Assembly: GCA_003427395.1 (NCBI GenBank)
Contig: BFEA01000644.1
Location: forward strand, 600,418-664,417
DNA: 64,000 nucleotides
Direction: 5' to 3'
Source of the DNA: Chara braunii
Taxonomy: Eukaryota > Streptophyta > Charophyceae > Charales > Characeae
Shown: one piece after another, positions 31,739 through 42,629 of the stretch
Layout: each line of letters starts with the position of its first letter
How positions within the stretch are numbered: the stretch's first letter is position 1
Program-made: the position numbers and the translations under genes
Notes under the pieces: model-generated
What the model was told of the DNA's origin: nothing
Database searches by the model: none
What the model saw: the letters and a program-made list of their open reading frames with translations, nothing else

Positions 31739-32060
31739 TAGCCCAGTAGGTTACGCTGCCAGACTTTTGCCCAGCAGATACTGGGATCCAGCCCGGCCGC
31801 ACGTATCCTACTGGGCCAGCTCCTTTTGGAGCAGCCCAAGTTGTTGGGCACGACCGATTTCGGGCGCGCGATCATCAAGATCGTGCGGCTGATATCTGTC
31901 GCGCACGGATCAACATGGCCCTGCACTTTTATGGATGACGCACCTAAATACAGAAACAGTCCAAAAACTTCTCGATCCCATCCAAGATCGAACTCGGGTC
32001 TGTATTTTAACAGTTCGTGGGTGTACCACCACAAAGCGTGACTGTTGGCTTTGGGCCAAC

Positions 32061-32062
32061 GG

Positions 32063-32094
<32 letters not shown>
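32061..32094 (+). repeat. Poly(A) tract in LTR1
   Basis: About 34 A. The same place in LTR2 (about 50954-50975) is only a short A-rich stretch, so this is tract expansion and not a retroposon tail. Confidence 0.85.
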
Positions 32095-32097
<3 letters not shown>

Positions 32098-32227
32098 AAC
32101 TACTTTTGAGGTGCCACATGGCGCTCTAAGAAGTGACAGGGGGGCATTTCAAACCCAGTGCGCTGGACAGTGTCTGTGATAACATGCGACTATGTTTTTG
32201 GAACAAGCGGAGTACTTTCTCATTTTT

Positions 32228-32229
<2 letters not shown>

Positions 32230-32259
<30 letters not shown>

Positions 32260-32569
32260 NNNNNNNNNNNNNNNNNNNNNNNNNNNNNNNNNNNNNNNNN
32301 NNNNNNNNNNNNNNNNNNNNNNNNNNNNNNNNNNNNNNNNNNNNNNNNNNNNNNNNNNNNNNNNNNNNNNNNNNNNNNNNNNNNNNNNNNNNNNNNNNNN
32401 NNNNNNNNNNNNNNNNNNNNNNNNNNNNNNNNNNNNNNNNNNNNNNNNNNNNNNNNNNNNNNNNNNNNNNNNNNNNNNNNNNNNNNNNNNNNNNNNNNNN
32501 NNNNNNNNNNNNNNNNNNNNNNNNNNNNNNNNNNNNNNNNNNNNNNNNNNNNNNNNNNNNNNNNNNNNN

Positions 32570-32648
<79 letters not shown>
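32230..32648. repeat. T tract, 310-N gap, then (TG)n(AG)n microsatellite
   Basis: About 30 T run into the gap at 32260-32569. The sequence resumes as about 15 TG units followed by about 25 AG units. LTR2 has a much shorter (TG)n(AG)n at 51352-51388. Assembly stopped at a simple-sequence tract. Confidence 0.9.
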
Positions 32649-32651
<3 letters not shown>

Positions 32652-34218
32652 TACCTTGCGATTGGTCGTCACGACTCCAATCCATAAGATGAATCTTCAA
32701 CACTCACCTTGGCCAGCCACTGTGGCCGCGCCGGTTGGAACAGGCATGTCGATGCCAGACTGTTTCGTTGGACTTTCACCAACTCATCAGGAGGTTGAGA
32801 CCCCGACAGTCGGGTAGTCCGTTTTCAAGGTGAGTGCTTTTATTTCCTTTTTTTTTTCATGTTTCCTTTTTCGTTTCCTTTCGGAAATAGGTGGCGCCCG
32901 TTCGTTTTAATAACGTGCTGCTGCGGGTACATAAGCGCCCGAATCTGGCACTTTTTCATACCAAATACAGGCACAGGGCACAAGGGAAAGAAGACCCTAT
33001 AAGCTTGACTTTAGTTCGACTCTGTGGGGTGACCCCTGGTGAACGGGGCGACTGCTCGTTTTACGGGAAACGAGTTGCCCTGCCCCTAGGGAAAAGAAAA
33101 AGGGAGAGAGAAAAAAAGAAAAAAAAGGAAAGAAAAAGAAAGAATGAAAAAAAAGAAAGAATGAAAAAAAAAATAGAACTGTCGCGAATGTTGCCGCGGG
33201 CACGGAACAGGTGCAGCCCCAGAAGTTTTTAGCGGTTGATAGGACTGCGCCTGTTCGTTTTGAGCAGGCTGCAGTAAGTGGCTGAATACAGCCATTTCCA
33301 GGAGCACCTGGCCTGGGAAAACGGTCAGGTACTCTTGGAAATTGATGACCTTGGTTCTCCTAGGGGAAAACCAAGGCACAAAGCTCCTCGTCATTGATCT
33401 ATATCAAGGGCCAGGAGCGTTGACGAATTTTTGCCTGGTTGTGGGCAAAGCAGCTGCCCACATGCTTTCGACTGGCTATCCAGCAGCCTCACACTTGTGG
33501 CAGTGTTGCTGGGACATTCACTTGGGTGAATGATGGTTGGTTGTTGCATGCCGCTGGAGAAGAGATTCTGTTGGAGGAGTGGAGGTCTGCACTGAGTTGG
33601 AGGAGGAGAAAGGAGGCAGCCATAGCTGAGGGATGGGAGCTTTTTGCCCACCCTTGTGCATACGCTGTGTGTGAGCAGGTGTTGCAGCCGTGAGGCGGCG
33701 ACAGCGGCACTTTCAGTGGGAGTGCTATCTTTCTTCGACATGGCGGCAGAAACCGTTTTCAGTGGGGTATGCTGCGTAGTTGACGACACTTCAGGTGATG
33801 GTCACACCGTTGGTCTTGGTGTGTGGCGGTTGTGGCAGACTAGCATGTTATATAGGTTGGACTGACACATGTGCATGATTGGGTATGTGAGGTAGTGGTG
33901 CATGGGTCGGCAGCATGAAGAGAGCGCGGAGTGAGCGCTCGCGGCAGTGGCTATTGGAGTTGCGACACTTACGGTTTGCGCGAGAAGGACATTTTTATTG
34001 GGGCTCGCGACATAAGCAGTTTTGAGCCAGAGCCACCTTTATTTTTTTTGCGGCACGCAGTGCGAGCGGCTTTGAGTTCCGGACCATCTGGTATTGCGGG
34101 CGATGGTGTGGGACTGCATTGGGACCATTTTGGGACTGGATGAGACTGATTTTGAGATCGGGACTGGCATATTGGTGCAACTATTATGAGTGGACAGGGT
34201 GATTTGAGGCGGCGTGGA

Positions 34219-34250
<32 letters not shown>

Positions 34251-34253
<3 letters not shown>

Positions 34254-35018
34254 TACCCGCACCGGTGCTAGTGGTGCTAATAAGAGCAGACACCACTACC
34301 ACCCGGGGAGAGGCTCCATTTATTGGTGGGGAGCATCACCTGCTAGAAAACGGGTCCAGCGTCCCATATACAGAATGTGATCAGAGAACTTCAGAGAAAA
34401 ATTCCTGCCAGCATTGATTACCCTGGATTATAGGGGATTGACTGAGCAGGACGTTGGGAAAACACTTGGGAAAAATATTTTTAGAACAATAACTAGAGAA
34501 AACCTGCCAGTATTGACTGCTTTGGAGTCCAGGACTGGTTGCGAAGGTTCTCTAACTGTAGTCACCAACCCAGTTGTTCATAATCTGCAGACGCCATGAG
34601 CCTGGAGACGGCAACCCTCATGAAGAAAAATGCCTGAGCTGTGTAGGTCCCTTCATCTGGTCAGGGTACCGGGAGGAGCCACTGGGGGGCACCGGTGGGT
34701 CCTCCCGTCACCCAGCCCTTCCTCGAAATAGGGATATCTGAGAACAGTTGTTGTGAGACCTGCCAGCATTGATTGCCCTGTCTCCAGGGGATTTACTGAA
34801 CTACATCTAGAGTTGATCCTGCCGGTATTGATTTCCCTGGGATCCGAGGGATCCAGGGGATTGGCTGCGCAATATTGGGGGGGGGGACCTCTTCACCCTG
34901 GATCCGGCGCCAGATACACAGCTACGCACTGGTTCCTCCCCTCAAATTGTGTCAGGACCTTGCCAGCCGGGAACAGGGTGATCCGGGGTGATACGGGGAA
35001 CCCCATTGAGACCCTTAT
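34251..35018 (-). other. L-B 3' UTR with terminal hairpin and repeated motif
   Basis: Just before the tail lies a hairpin, arms GGTGCTAGTGGTG and CACCACTACCACC (12 of 13 paired) around a 14-base loop (34263-34302). L-C keeps it (GCTAGCGGTG/CACCACTAGC). Farther in, CCTGCC(A/G)G(C/T)ATTGA(T/C)T followed by a CCTGG-like end recurs near 34407, 34504, 34759 and 34827. In other LINEs a 3' stem-loop is the RT recognition site; that role is inferred here. Confidence 0.7.
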
Positions 35019-36851
35019 TCAGTCAAATGCTGTGATCAGCGAGAGCGGGTGAGGAGGGAAAGGGTCTGGGAAGTCTGACGGGGGGCGGAGGGGGAAGGAT
35101 GGTTCGATAGTTGTCCACTCGTTGAAGATCAAACGGTAATTTCTACATTCTACCAACTCCCGGTGCTGCTGATCTTCCTTGTTGCCGTCCCACTCAATCC
35201 TCGCCACCCATCCACCTCCCTCCTCTCCTAACCAGTCTCTTTGGAAGGACGAGATTGCCTTCTTTATGTCTTTATTCGTCTGAAAGCAGTCCAGCTGGCA
35301 TTTTAAAGCTTGCCATCTTCTCCTTAGTTCCATCTGGAACTGTTGCTGGATCTGCTCTGTTACCTCAGCACCGTCTACCTGTACACTTTCTCTGGCCAGG
35401 AGGCAGCGCTGCCACCAAAGCCCCCAAAGCACCGCTCTACGGCCCAGATTAAACATATTTTCGGTGAACGTGGACTCCTCTTGGGCCTGGCGCCAATGGC
35501 CTAGCAGTATCGCCCTCCAGGTCCAAGGCCATGGAGTGTCAGGGACCATCTTTCTCCAGATTCTGTCCCACCAACGCCATGTGAGTTGCGCAGTTCGACA
35601 TTGCATAAATATATGTTCAATTGTTTCTGCATTTTTTTGTGGAGGAAAGGTTCTCAGGCACCGCGCACACCAAGGGAGAGCTTGGCCTTTTTGCTCCAGA
35701 TTTGTGTGATCAATCAACCAATCCATTGTTGGCAGACATCGGTGTGCAATCTACCACTGTAGGGAGGTGATCTTTGTCGGTTTCTCTTTTCGCCCCTGGA
35801 ACCAAGATATCGGCATGAGAAGGGAACGGTCTACTTGTAAGTGTTTTGCCCATCTGTCAATTATTTTGTCTTTTAGAGGGCGTTTGGGTCTGAGCATTTA
35901 GTATGTAGATTTTACCGTCAGCTTCTGGAGGCTAATCTCAGTAGCAGGGTTGGCTTTGCGTCCCGCAGGTTTCCATTTCCATTCAAGAGGGTAAAGGGGG
36001 AGGTCCTGAATCTCGGTGTCAGGCTGGAATGCGCAGGCTTTCTACCCCTCCCCAAGGACTCGAATGCCGAAGATGTCTTCCTTATTCTGCCAGATGAAAG
36101 GAGCCCGGCTCCCTTGCAGCCTTCCTGGTCTATCGATTGTGTACCTTTCTACTAGAACGTCGTGAATTCTGATTGCATGAACCTTTCCTACCTGATCAGT
36201 GATCCCTCTGATTGCCACCCAGTCCCCTTCCCGCAATGATGGACCCCTTCTCAGTATTCTATACCAGGATAGCGGTACTGCCTCTATAATTGTGTCTAGA
36301 CTATGATCAACATGATGGCAGTACCGCAGTGTGTTGTGCAGTTCATCAGGTGTTTTCCAGCTACGTCGGTTGCAGTCCCAAATGTCTTTTACACGGGTGA
36401 CCCCGTTTTTCACCCAGTTTTTCCATGGGGCTGCTGAGCTGCACATTACCTGGCTGTTTCTATCAGTAACCCAACGGTTTTCGAAGAGGGGTTGACGAAG
36501 TACCTCCTCTCATCGGTCCGGTTCATCCTTGTTTGGGAGGGGGAGTTTTCGCCAGCTTTGCAGAAGCGACAGCCAAAAGTCGTTTATGTGTTCCCTGGAC
36601 TCCCCCTATCTACGTGGCCACTTCCGTGGAATGGCCCAGTAGCGGTCCTCTAGCTAGGTTGGGGGGTGCACCCTCGAGGGGGCTTGAGGAGCTATGCGGG
36701 TCAAGTGTTCTAAAGCCAAGGGTTTCCAGGGGCTGTCTTTATCCAAAGCTTCTTGACCCATTGAAGTCGAAGCGCTGTAGTTTGAGTTGTAGGGTCGATT
36801 ATCCCTAACCCCCCTGCGACTTTGGGTTGTATGATCGAATCCCACGCCACC
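35019..36851 (-). pseudogene. L-B ORF2: zf-RVT-like region and C terminus
   Basis: Frame with several stops: 36845-36654, 36446-36042 (WKNWVKNGVTRVKDIWDCNR...) and 35726-35019. The last begins MDWLIDHTNLEQKGQALPWC, followed by a C-X2-C pair, AETIEHIFMQCRTAQLTWRWW (zf-RVT-like) and a tail ending FPLRPPSDFPDPFPPH. It matches L-A piece by piece and so confirms the family's ORF2 C terminus. Confidence 0.75.
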
Positions 36852-38050
36852 CTACTTATCACATTTGTTAGCTCTCCGTTCCCTCGCCATAAAAAAGGCC
36901 GCCACTTTGGCTTTGAGTGTGCGCAGGGCCTCCTTACTCAGTGGCCACACCAGTGACTTGTACCAAAGCGAGGCAAAGACCACCGTGTTTATCACCAATG
37001 CCCTGCCGAAAAGAGATGTGGTCTTGTTTCGCCAATTGGTTAGTTTAGTCAGGGCAGGGGAGCTAATCCATTCATCGTTAGTTTGAGGGCAGCCGGTCGC
37101 TGTTAATGACACCCCCAGGACTCTCAGCGGGGCTTCCAGGGGGAGCCAAGAAACTCTGGGGGTCTCTGGGGGGCGTCCGCCTTGATAATGGATCCACCAT
37201 CCTTGTGTATTATTTCCCCAGTTAATTGTCATGTCTGAGACCAAGGAGAACTTGTCCATCATTCTTTGGATTTTCTCTAGATTGTGCGCAGTGGCCTCCA
37301 TCATGACTGTCAGGTCGTCCGCAAACAAGGAACAGACCGGGACTGCGTCCTCCGGGATATTGGTTATTTTAATCCTGGTGATGTCCTTGGTTGCACGAAG
37401 GTTTGCTGATAGTGCTTCCATGATGATCAGAAAGAGGAATGGTGCTATGGGGTCTCCTTGTCGAACCGACCTTTCTAACTGTAGTAACTGTATTGGGGGG
37501 GCCAAGGAGCCATTGATTTGTATGCAGGTGGTGACGTTATGATGGAGGATTTGGATCCATCGCCAAAAAACCGGCCCGAAGTTCATCTTCAGTAGACAGC
37601 CATCCAGAAATTCCCAATCTACGTGGTCGTAGGCCTTTTCGAAATCTATGAACACCATCGGTACATTTTCGCGAGAGTGTCTGGCTAGTTGAAGGACTTC
37701 GTGAACCAGCAGTATGTTTTCCTGGATGTTTCTGTTTTGCATGAAGCCGGTTTGTGAGGGGTGGATGATGTCTTCCATCACCGGGATCATTCTGTTGGCC
37801 AATGCTTGGCCAACATTTTGTAGGTTACTGTGAGCAAGGTTATGGGTCTGTAGTTTCGGATATTCATTTTGTCACCTTTTTTGTGAAGCAGCGAAAGGAC
37901 CCCTGTGCCTACCATTTCTCCCATCTCTCCCGTGTTCCAGACTTCCGCATAGTAATCCATTAGATCTTGGTTTAATGGGTCCCACATTGCTTCCCAAAAT
38001 TCTTTGGGGAGTCCATCTATGCCAGGAGTTTTTTCTTCTTCCATTTGCAT
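36852..38050 (-). pseudogene. L-B ORF2: reverse transcriptase, active site intact
   Basis: From 38050 the frame reads TPGIDGLPKEFWEAMW, then NYRPITLLTVTYKMLAK, shifts near 37795, and continues from 37802: QTGFMQNRNIQENILLV, VFIDFEKAYDHVDW (motif A), ERSVRQGDPIAPFLF (motif B) and VCSLFADDLTVMM (motif C, FADD intact). The frameshift and downstream stops inactivate it. It serves as the reference that shows FAND in L-A is a mutation. Confidence 0.85.
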
Positions 38051-39577
38051 CAGGGCTGTCCAAATCTCCTGTGCGGCAAGGGGCCTTCCAAACTTTGGCG
38101 TTTTCTGTCTGAGAGAGATTTGTTCAGTGGGGTTAAGTATTCCTCAATCATTCCACGACGCGTCCCCTCTGTGGGTGGTGGGATGTGTGAGTAGAATAAG
38201 TCCTTGTAAAAGTCCCTTGCTATCTTAACGCATCTGGCCGTTGAGAGGGCAATGCCTTCTCCGCCTGCTTCCGGGTCATACAGGGCCTCTATGGTAGAAC
38301 GCTTCGCTCTGATCTGTGCGGTGCCAAAAAAAATTGCATCCATTGCTCCCTCTGTTGTGAAGTTTGACAGTTTTGCCCGAATTCGTGCTCCTTGCCAGCG
38401 GTAGCTGGCTTGCTTGAAGAGCTGGTCTTTTAGTTTTTGCATACAAGTTTGCCCCTCGTGTTTCTGGGGGTTCCTGTTCTTGCGGAGCCTCATCCTGTTC
38501 GAGTTCTTGTTCTAGTTCCACTAGTTGACGCATTGTTTCGATTTCTTGTTGATATCTCTGGGCTGCTATTTGTTTGGAGAATTCATTACATTTTTTTGCC
38601 AAAAAGAGGAGACCGTTGTTGAACCATGTAATGTGTGAGTCAAGGTCCGGGCGGCGTTCCTGCTAATAAGACCATACCTGGCGCAGGTATTTATGGAAAG
38701 AATCGATCTGCAGTAAGGACGTGTTGAGTTTATAGAAACTGAGCCCTCGGTCCGTTTTTTTGCGGAAAGTCAAGGCTGACATGCGCATCTTGTGATCCAA
38801 GCCCGGGAAGGGGCTAAGGGGGAGAATCGCCGCCTGTGTCAGGCTCCCTTCCAAAGCGTCCGACAATACAATGAGGTCAATCCGGAACTTGGATAACCGG
38901 GTTTGGTCATTGTTCCTTATGCACGAGAAAGTTCGGTCTGTGGGGTATAGGCGTCTGAAAGAGTCGAAGAGGGAGAGAGTACTACACAGGTTTTGGAGCA
39001 TTCGCTCATCTTCCTCGGCATTAGCCATGGAAGAGGGGGGGACTCTCCACCGATCCTGCCAGCGATCTGGAGCGGCGTTGAAGTTCCCTGCGAGGATTAT
39101 CGGGATACCAGGCTGCACCTTAGTTTCAATCTGTTGTAAGAAGGCTCGCCGCTCATGCACTGCGTTGGGGGCGTAGATGCAGATGATGCTTACTACCTCT
39201 AGCTCCAGCATCCCTAATATAGATATCCATCTCCATTCCTCCTCGTCTTTTTCGCAGTACACCACTTCAAGTCTTGAGTCTGGTGGTATCCAGATAGCCA
39301 CTCCCGCCCGGGCCGGGCCTGGGGCGTAGGACTGATAGGACTGGAAGGGCCAGGCCATCTTAAGAGCCTTGTGATGGTTGGGTGTGTCCATGAGATGTGT
39401 CTCCTGGACACAGACCACATCAGGCCACTTCCTCCCCCCTACCCCCCTCAGCATATCCCACAGAGCTTGGGTTTTATCTTGGTTGGGGGTTGCGAGACCG
39501 TTTACATTGATTGATCTTAGGTCCAAGTCTACTGTTTGCAGAACCTGTTTCCAGGTTCTGTTTTTACCATATACCAC
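38051..39577 (-). pseudogene. L-B ORF2: endonuclease domain and linker
   Basis: Clean frame 39577-38663: LRSINVNGLATPNQDK, VCVQETHLMDTPNHH, GVAIWIPPDSRLEV, IICIYAPNAVHERR, IILAGNFNAAPDRW (usual D replaced by N, AGNFN where L-A has AGDCN), FRIDLIVLSD and GLDHKMRM. The Asp-to-Asn change at the AGDxN motif probably removes a catalytic residue. A stop at 38663 is followed by the Glu/Gln-rich linker (38602-38276) and, shifted, 38493-38050. Confidence 0.8.
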
Positions 39578-39651
39578 GTCGACCTAGTCCATCTGAGTAT
39601 TGGTTGTCTCTCACGCCCCCCGTTCTGGTGTGCCCTTCCTTTTTTTTTTTT

Positions 39652-41861
39652 TTAGAGTCTCTGCCATGGCTGTTGGTCCCAGGCCACTCCGCCGTTGAAT
39701 ATCTTTTTCCGTGCTATTTTACACAGGCAGGTGAGCAGGTCATCCCCTGACCAGATGTGACCAGGTTTAACTTTGAGGCTCTGCATTTCCAGCAGCATAT
39801 TATGATTGAGCCAGGTAAGTCCAGAATCCTTGTGGTCCTCAAAGCGCACATATACATCTCAATCTGCCACCTTGTTGGGGCCCCCTGATGCCACCAAGGA
39901 GGCTACAGCTCCGGACTCATAATGTTTTGCAATGAAGTTCCGGACTTTGGTGAGGTTGAACCCGCCCGGGTCTTCCTGCCTCCACCCATGGAGTGTTATT
40001 CCCCCAAAATTGGGGGTGTAGTCATTGTGGTCTGCTGGCGATACACCAATTTCCCATCGAGCCCCCTTCTTGCGAACCGGGATCACCAAAACTTTTCCCC
40101 TGGGTGATAGTGGGGTCTCCTGTCGTCCCTTCACTACCAGGTGGCGGATTTTGGATCTGCGAGTGGGTTCCAACTCTTCAGTAGCTTGATGTCCTTATTC
40201 TGATGGTTGCAGTTCTAGGCTCTGTGAGGTGTCTGGTACGTTTGGTGTATGTGTTGTGTTCCCCTCTCCTCCGTCTTTATCTTCCTGCTGAGGGGGGGGG
40301 TGAAAAAGCCCCTTGATGACGTACAACACTCTTTGTAGGATTGACTGTCAGCTCATCTCCAGTGGAGGGCCGTTGACCAAGATCTGTTTTAAGGTATCGC
40401 TGTTGTCAAGCAGGCCAAAGAGGTGTACGTATGACTCATCCCAGAAGGAGGTCGATTGGTGCGGGTGCAGACTTTTGAGGTGTTCCAGAAGCCAATCTGC
40501 TAGACTAGTCAGTTTGATCTCCAGATCTCCTTGTGCCAGGGGGAAATCTTGTGGCTCTGTTTTTGCCTCCGCCATTTCTATATCTGGGATGTGTGGAGGT
40601 TCATCCACGTCCATTGGCTGTGATCCGAAAGCCGGGCTGAGCGGATCTGCATCCTGGCCACTTGGCAGGAACGGGCAAAACTGGGGAGTTTTTTTTTTTA
40701 CTTGGTCATTTTCAAGTATTTGCTCCGGAGTGATTTTATTATTGTGTGGCCTCAGCAGTCGTTCGGATCTCTCGTCCACTGCGAGTCCTTGCGCCGGAGT
40801 GTTTTGGTTGTTATCCGGCGTGAGCAGTCCTTCGGGTCTCCCTTTCAGTGTTGTCCCTTCTTCGCCTGGACGTGTTTTTGTTTGGTCGCCCCGTTCTGTG
40901 GCCGGAAGTTGTGCTGCGTCCACAACGCCCCCCTTTGTGATCCCTGCAGCTTTTCCTTGTGTCCCGCCCCCTGCCACTTCCTTCTCCCTTGTCATTGCAG
41001 CTCTGCCCCCTTCGTTGTCTTCCCTTTGCGAATCTCCCCCTTGTGCTGCAGAACGGTGATTCTCTGCAGCGCTCCCCTCTGTACCCAAGGGCTGTGCTGC
41101 TGCCTGCTGGTTCCCTGCAGTTTTTCCGTGTGTCCCTTCCCCTGCCCCCTCTGTTCCCCTTGTCACTCCACTGTTGTCCCCTTCTTCATCCCCTCTTTGT
41201 GTGCCACCCCCATCGTGTGACATCGGGTCCGTCGCCCCTCTTCTGTCCCGCAGAACCTCGAAGCGATTGCCTTGTTGAATTCGCACATCGTTATGCTTCG
41301 GTTGGTGTGCTTTCCCACCTAATGGGGGGGATTTCTTTTTCTTCGGTGAGGGGTGTTTCCACAGCTCCGCTCCGTCTTCCTTTCTGATAAAATCCTGTGG
41401 TTGTGGTTCAGGGGTTTCAGGGCTTTGTCTCGCTGTGGGGTTCGGTGTTGCCTGCGGCTGTTGTTGGGGGGGGGGGAAGATGGTATGCTGGGGCTTTTTT
41501 AGATGATTCTCCACCGATTTGGGGGGAGCCCAGTTCGTTGGGGGTTTGGTCTCCCAGTTCACTGTTTCCTTCTTCTCCCACTCCCATCCCCGTACCCCCC
41601 CCCCTGTGTCTCTTCGTCAATGTAGACCCAGCCCTCATGCCCTAGGTCTACCGTTCGCTAGTGGGAGGTTTTGAAAGGGTCACGGAGGAGGCGACCCGTG
41701 GTTTTGACTTTCTTTGTTGGGTGGTGAGGGCAACTTGTTTCGTTTGCATTGTGACCGTAAGTTTGACATTTGAAACACCACGGGCGGGTTTTGTGTGCTG
41801 TGTGGATAGTGTATTCCTTCCCCCCAATGCGAAACATAACTGTGTCATCGATCTGCTGAGG
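39652..41861 (-). pseudogene. L-B ORF1 (5' truncated)
   Basis: Starts inside ORF1 near the knuckle: IGGKEYTIHTAHKTRPWCFKC with YGHNANETSC following (C-X2-C-X4-H-X5-C-like), then LGHEGWVYIDEETQ. A large Pro/Gln/Gly-rich middle (41562-40348) carries FGSQPMDVDEPPHIPDIEMA and TSLADWLLEHLKSLHPH. Two short pieces (40173-39859 and 39849-39652) make up the C-terminal part (WSGDDLLTCLCKIARKK). Several stops are present. Confidence 0.75.
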
Positions 41862-42629
41862 GGGGTAGGGGGGAGGAAGTGGCCTGATGTGGTCTGTGCC
41901 CAGGAGACACATCTCATGGACACACCCAACCATCACAGGGCTCTTAAGATGGCCTGGCCCTTCCAGTCCTATCAGTCCTACGCCCCAGGCCCGGGCTGGG
42001 CGGGAGTGGCTATCTGGATACCACCAGACTCAAGACTTGAAGTGGTGTACTGCGAAAAATACGAGGAGGAAGGGAGGTGGATATCTATATTAGGGATGCT
42101 GGAGCTAGAGGTAGTAAGCATCATCTGCATCTACGCCCCCAACGCAGTACACGAGCGGCAAGGAAAAGCTGCAAGGATCACAAAGGGGGGCGATGTGGAC
42201 GCAACACAACTTCCGGCCACAAAACGGGGCGACCAAACAAAAACACGTCCATGCGAAGAAGGGAGAACACTGAAAGGGAGGCCCAAAGGACTGCTCACGC
42301 CGGATAACAACCAAAACACTCCGGCGCAAGGACTCGCAGTGGACGAGAGATCCGAACGACTGCCGAGGCCACACAATAATAAAATCACTCCGGAGCAAAC
42401 ACTTGAAAATGACCAAGTAAAAAAAAAAACTCCCCAGTTTTGCCCGTTCCTGCCAAGTGGCCAGGATGTAGATCCGCTCAGCCCGGCTTTCGGATCACAG
42501 CCAATGGACGTGGATGAACCTTCACACATCCCAGATATAGAAATGGCGGAGGCACAAAATTTCCCCCTGGCACAAGGACATCTGGAGATCAAACTGACTA
42601 GTCTAGCAGATTGGCTACTGGAACACCTC
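41862..42629 (+). repeat. Inverted patchwork of LINE pieces at the L-B 5' end
   Basis: In the orientation opposite to L-B: an endonuclease fragment (41862-42158, LRGVGGRKWPDVVC to YAPNAVHER) joined directly to an ORF1 fragment (42161-42629, GKAARITKGGDVDATQLP to DWLLEHL). Both match L-B internal parts with a few differences per 100 bases, so they come from sibling copies. An open frame of 366 codons (41661-42761) runs through antisense ORF1, both fragments and into LTR1; it is a chance fusion. Confidence 0.85.

Larger units (their letters stand above)
34222..42629 (-). mobile_element. LINE copy L-B with poly(A) tail, inserted in LTR1
   Basis: Minus strand: poly(A) seen as 29 T at 34222-34250, 3' UTR to 35018, ORF2 to 39577, ORF1 to about 41861, then an inverted patchwork of LINE pieces to 42629. 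LTR1 sequence stops at ...GTGGACTC before the tail and resumes with ACGGTTGGTTGAG after 42634. LTR2 has the two parts joined at 53003-53004. GACTC/GACCC at the two sides may be a worn short target duplication. 5' truncated within ORF1. Confidence 0.85.

Noticed and set aside
31422-31892. LTR ORF conserved between 31422-31892 and 50419-50784
   Set aside because: The DNA around it is equally similar between the LTR copies and the frame shows no recognisable domain, so conservation is not evidence of coding.
32133-32817. ORFs with poly-Phe/Lys and Val-Cys or Glu-Arg repeats
   Set aside because: They span a gap and the T, TG and AG tracts.
33644-33865. Other short ORFs conserved between 33.4-34.3 kb and 52.3-52.8 kb
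   Set aside because: Same reason: they lie in duplicated LTR sequence, on both strands, without domains.
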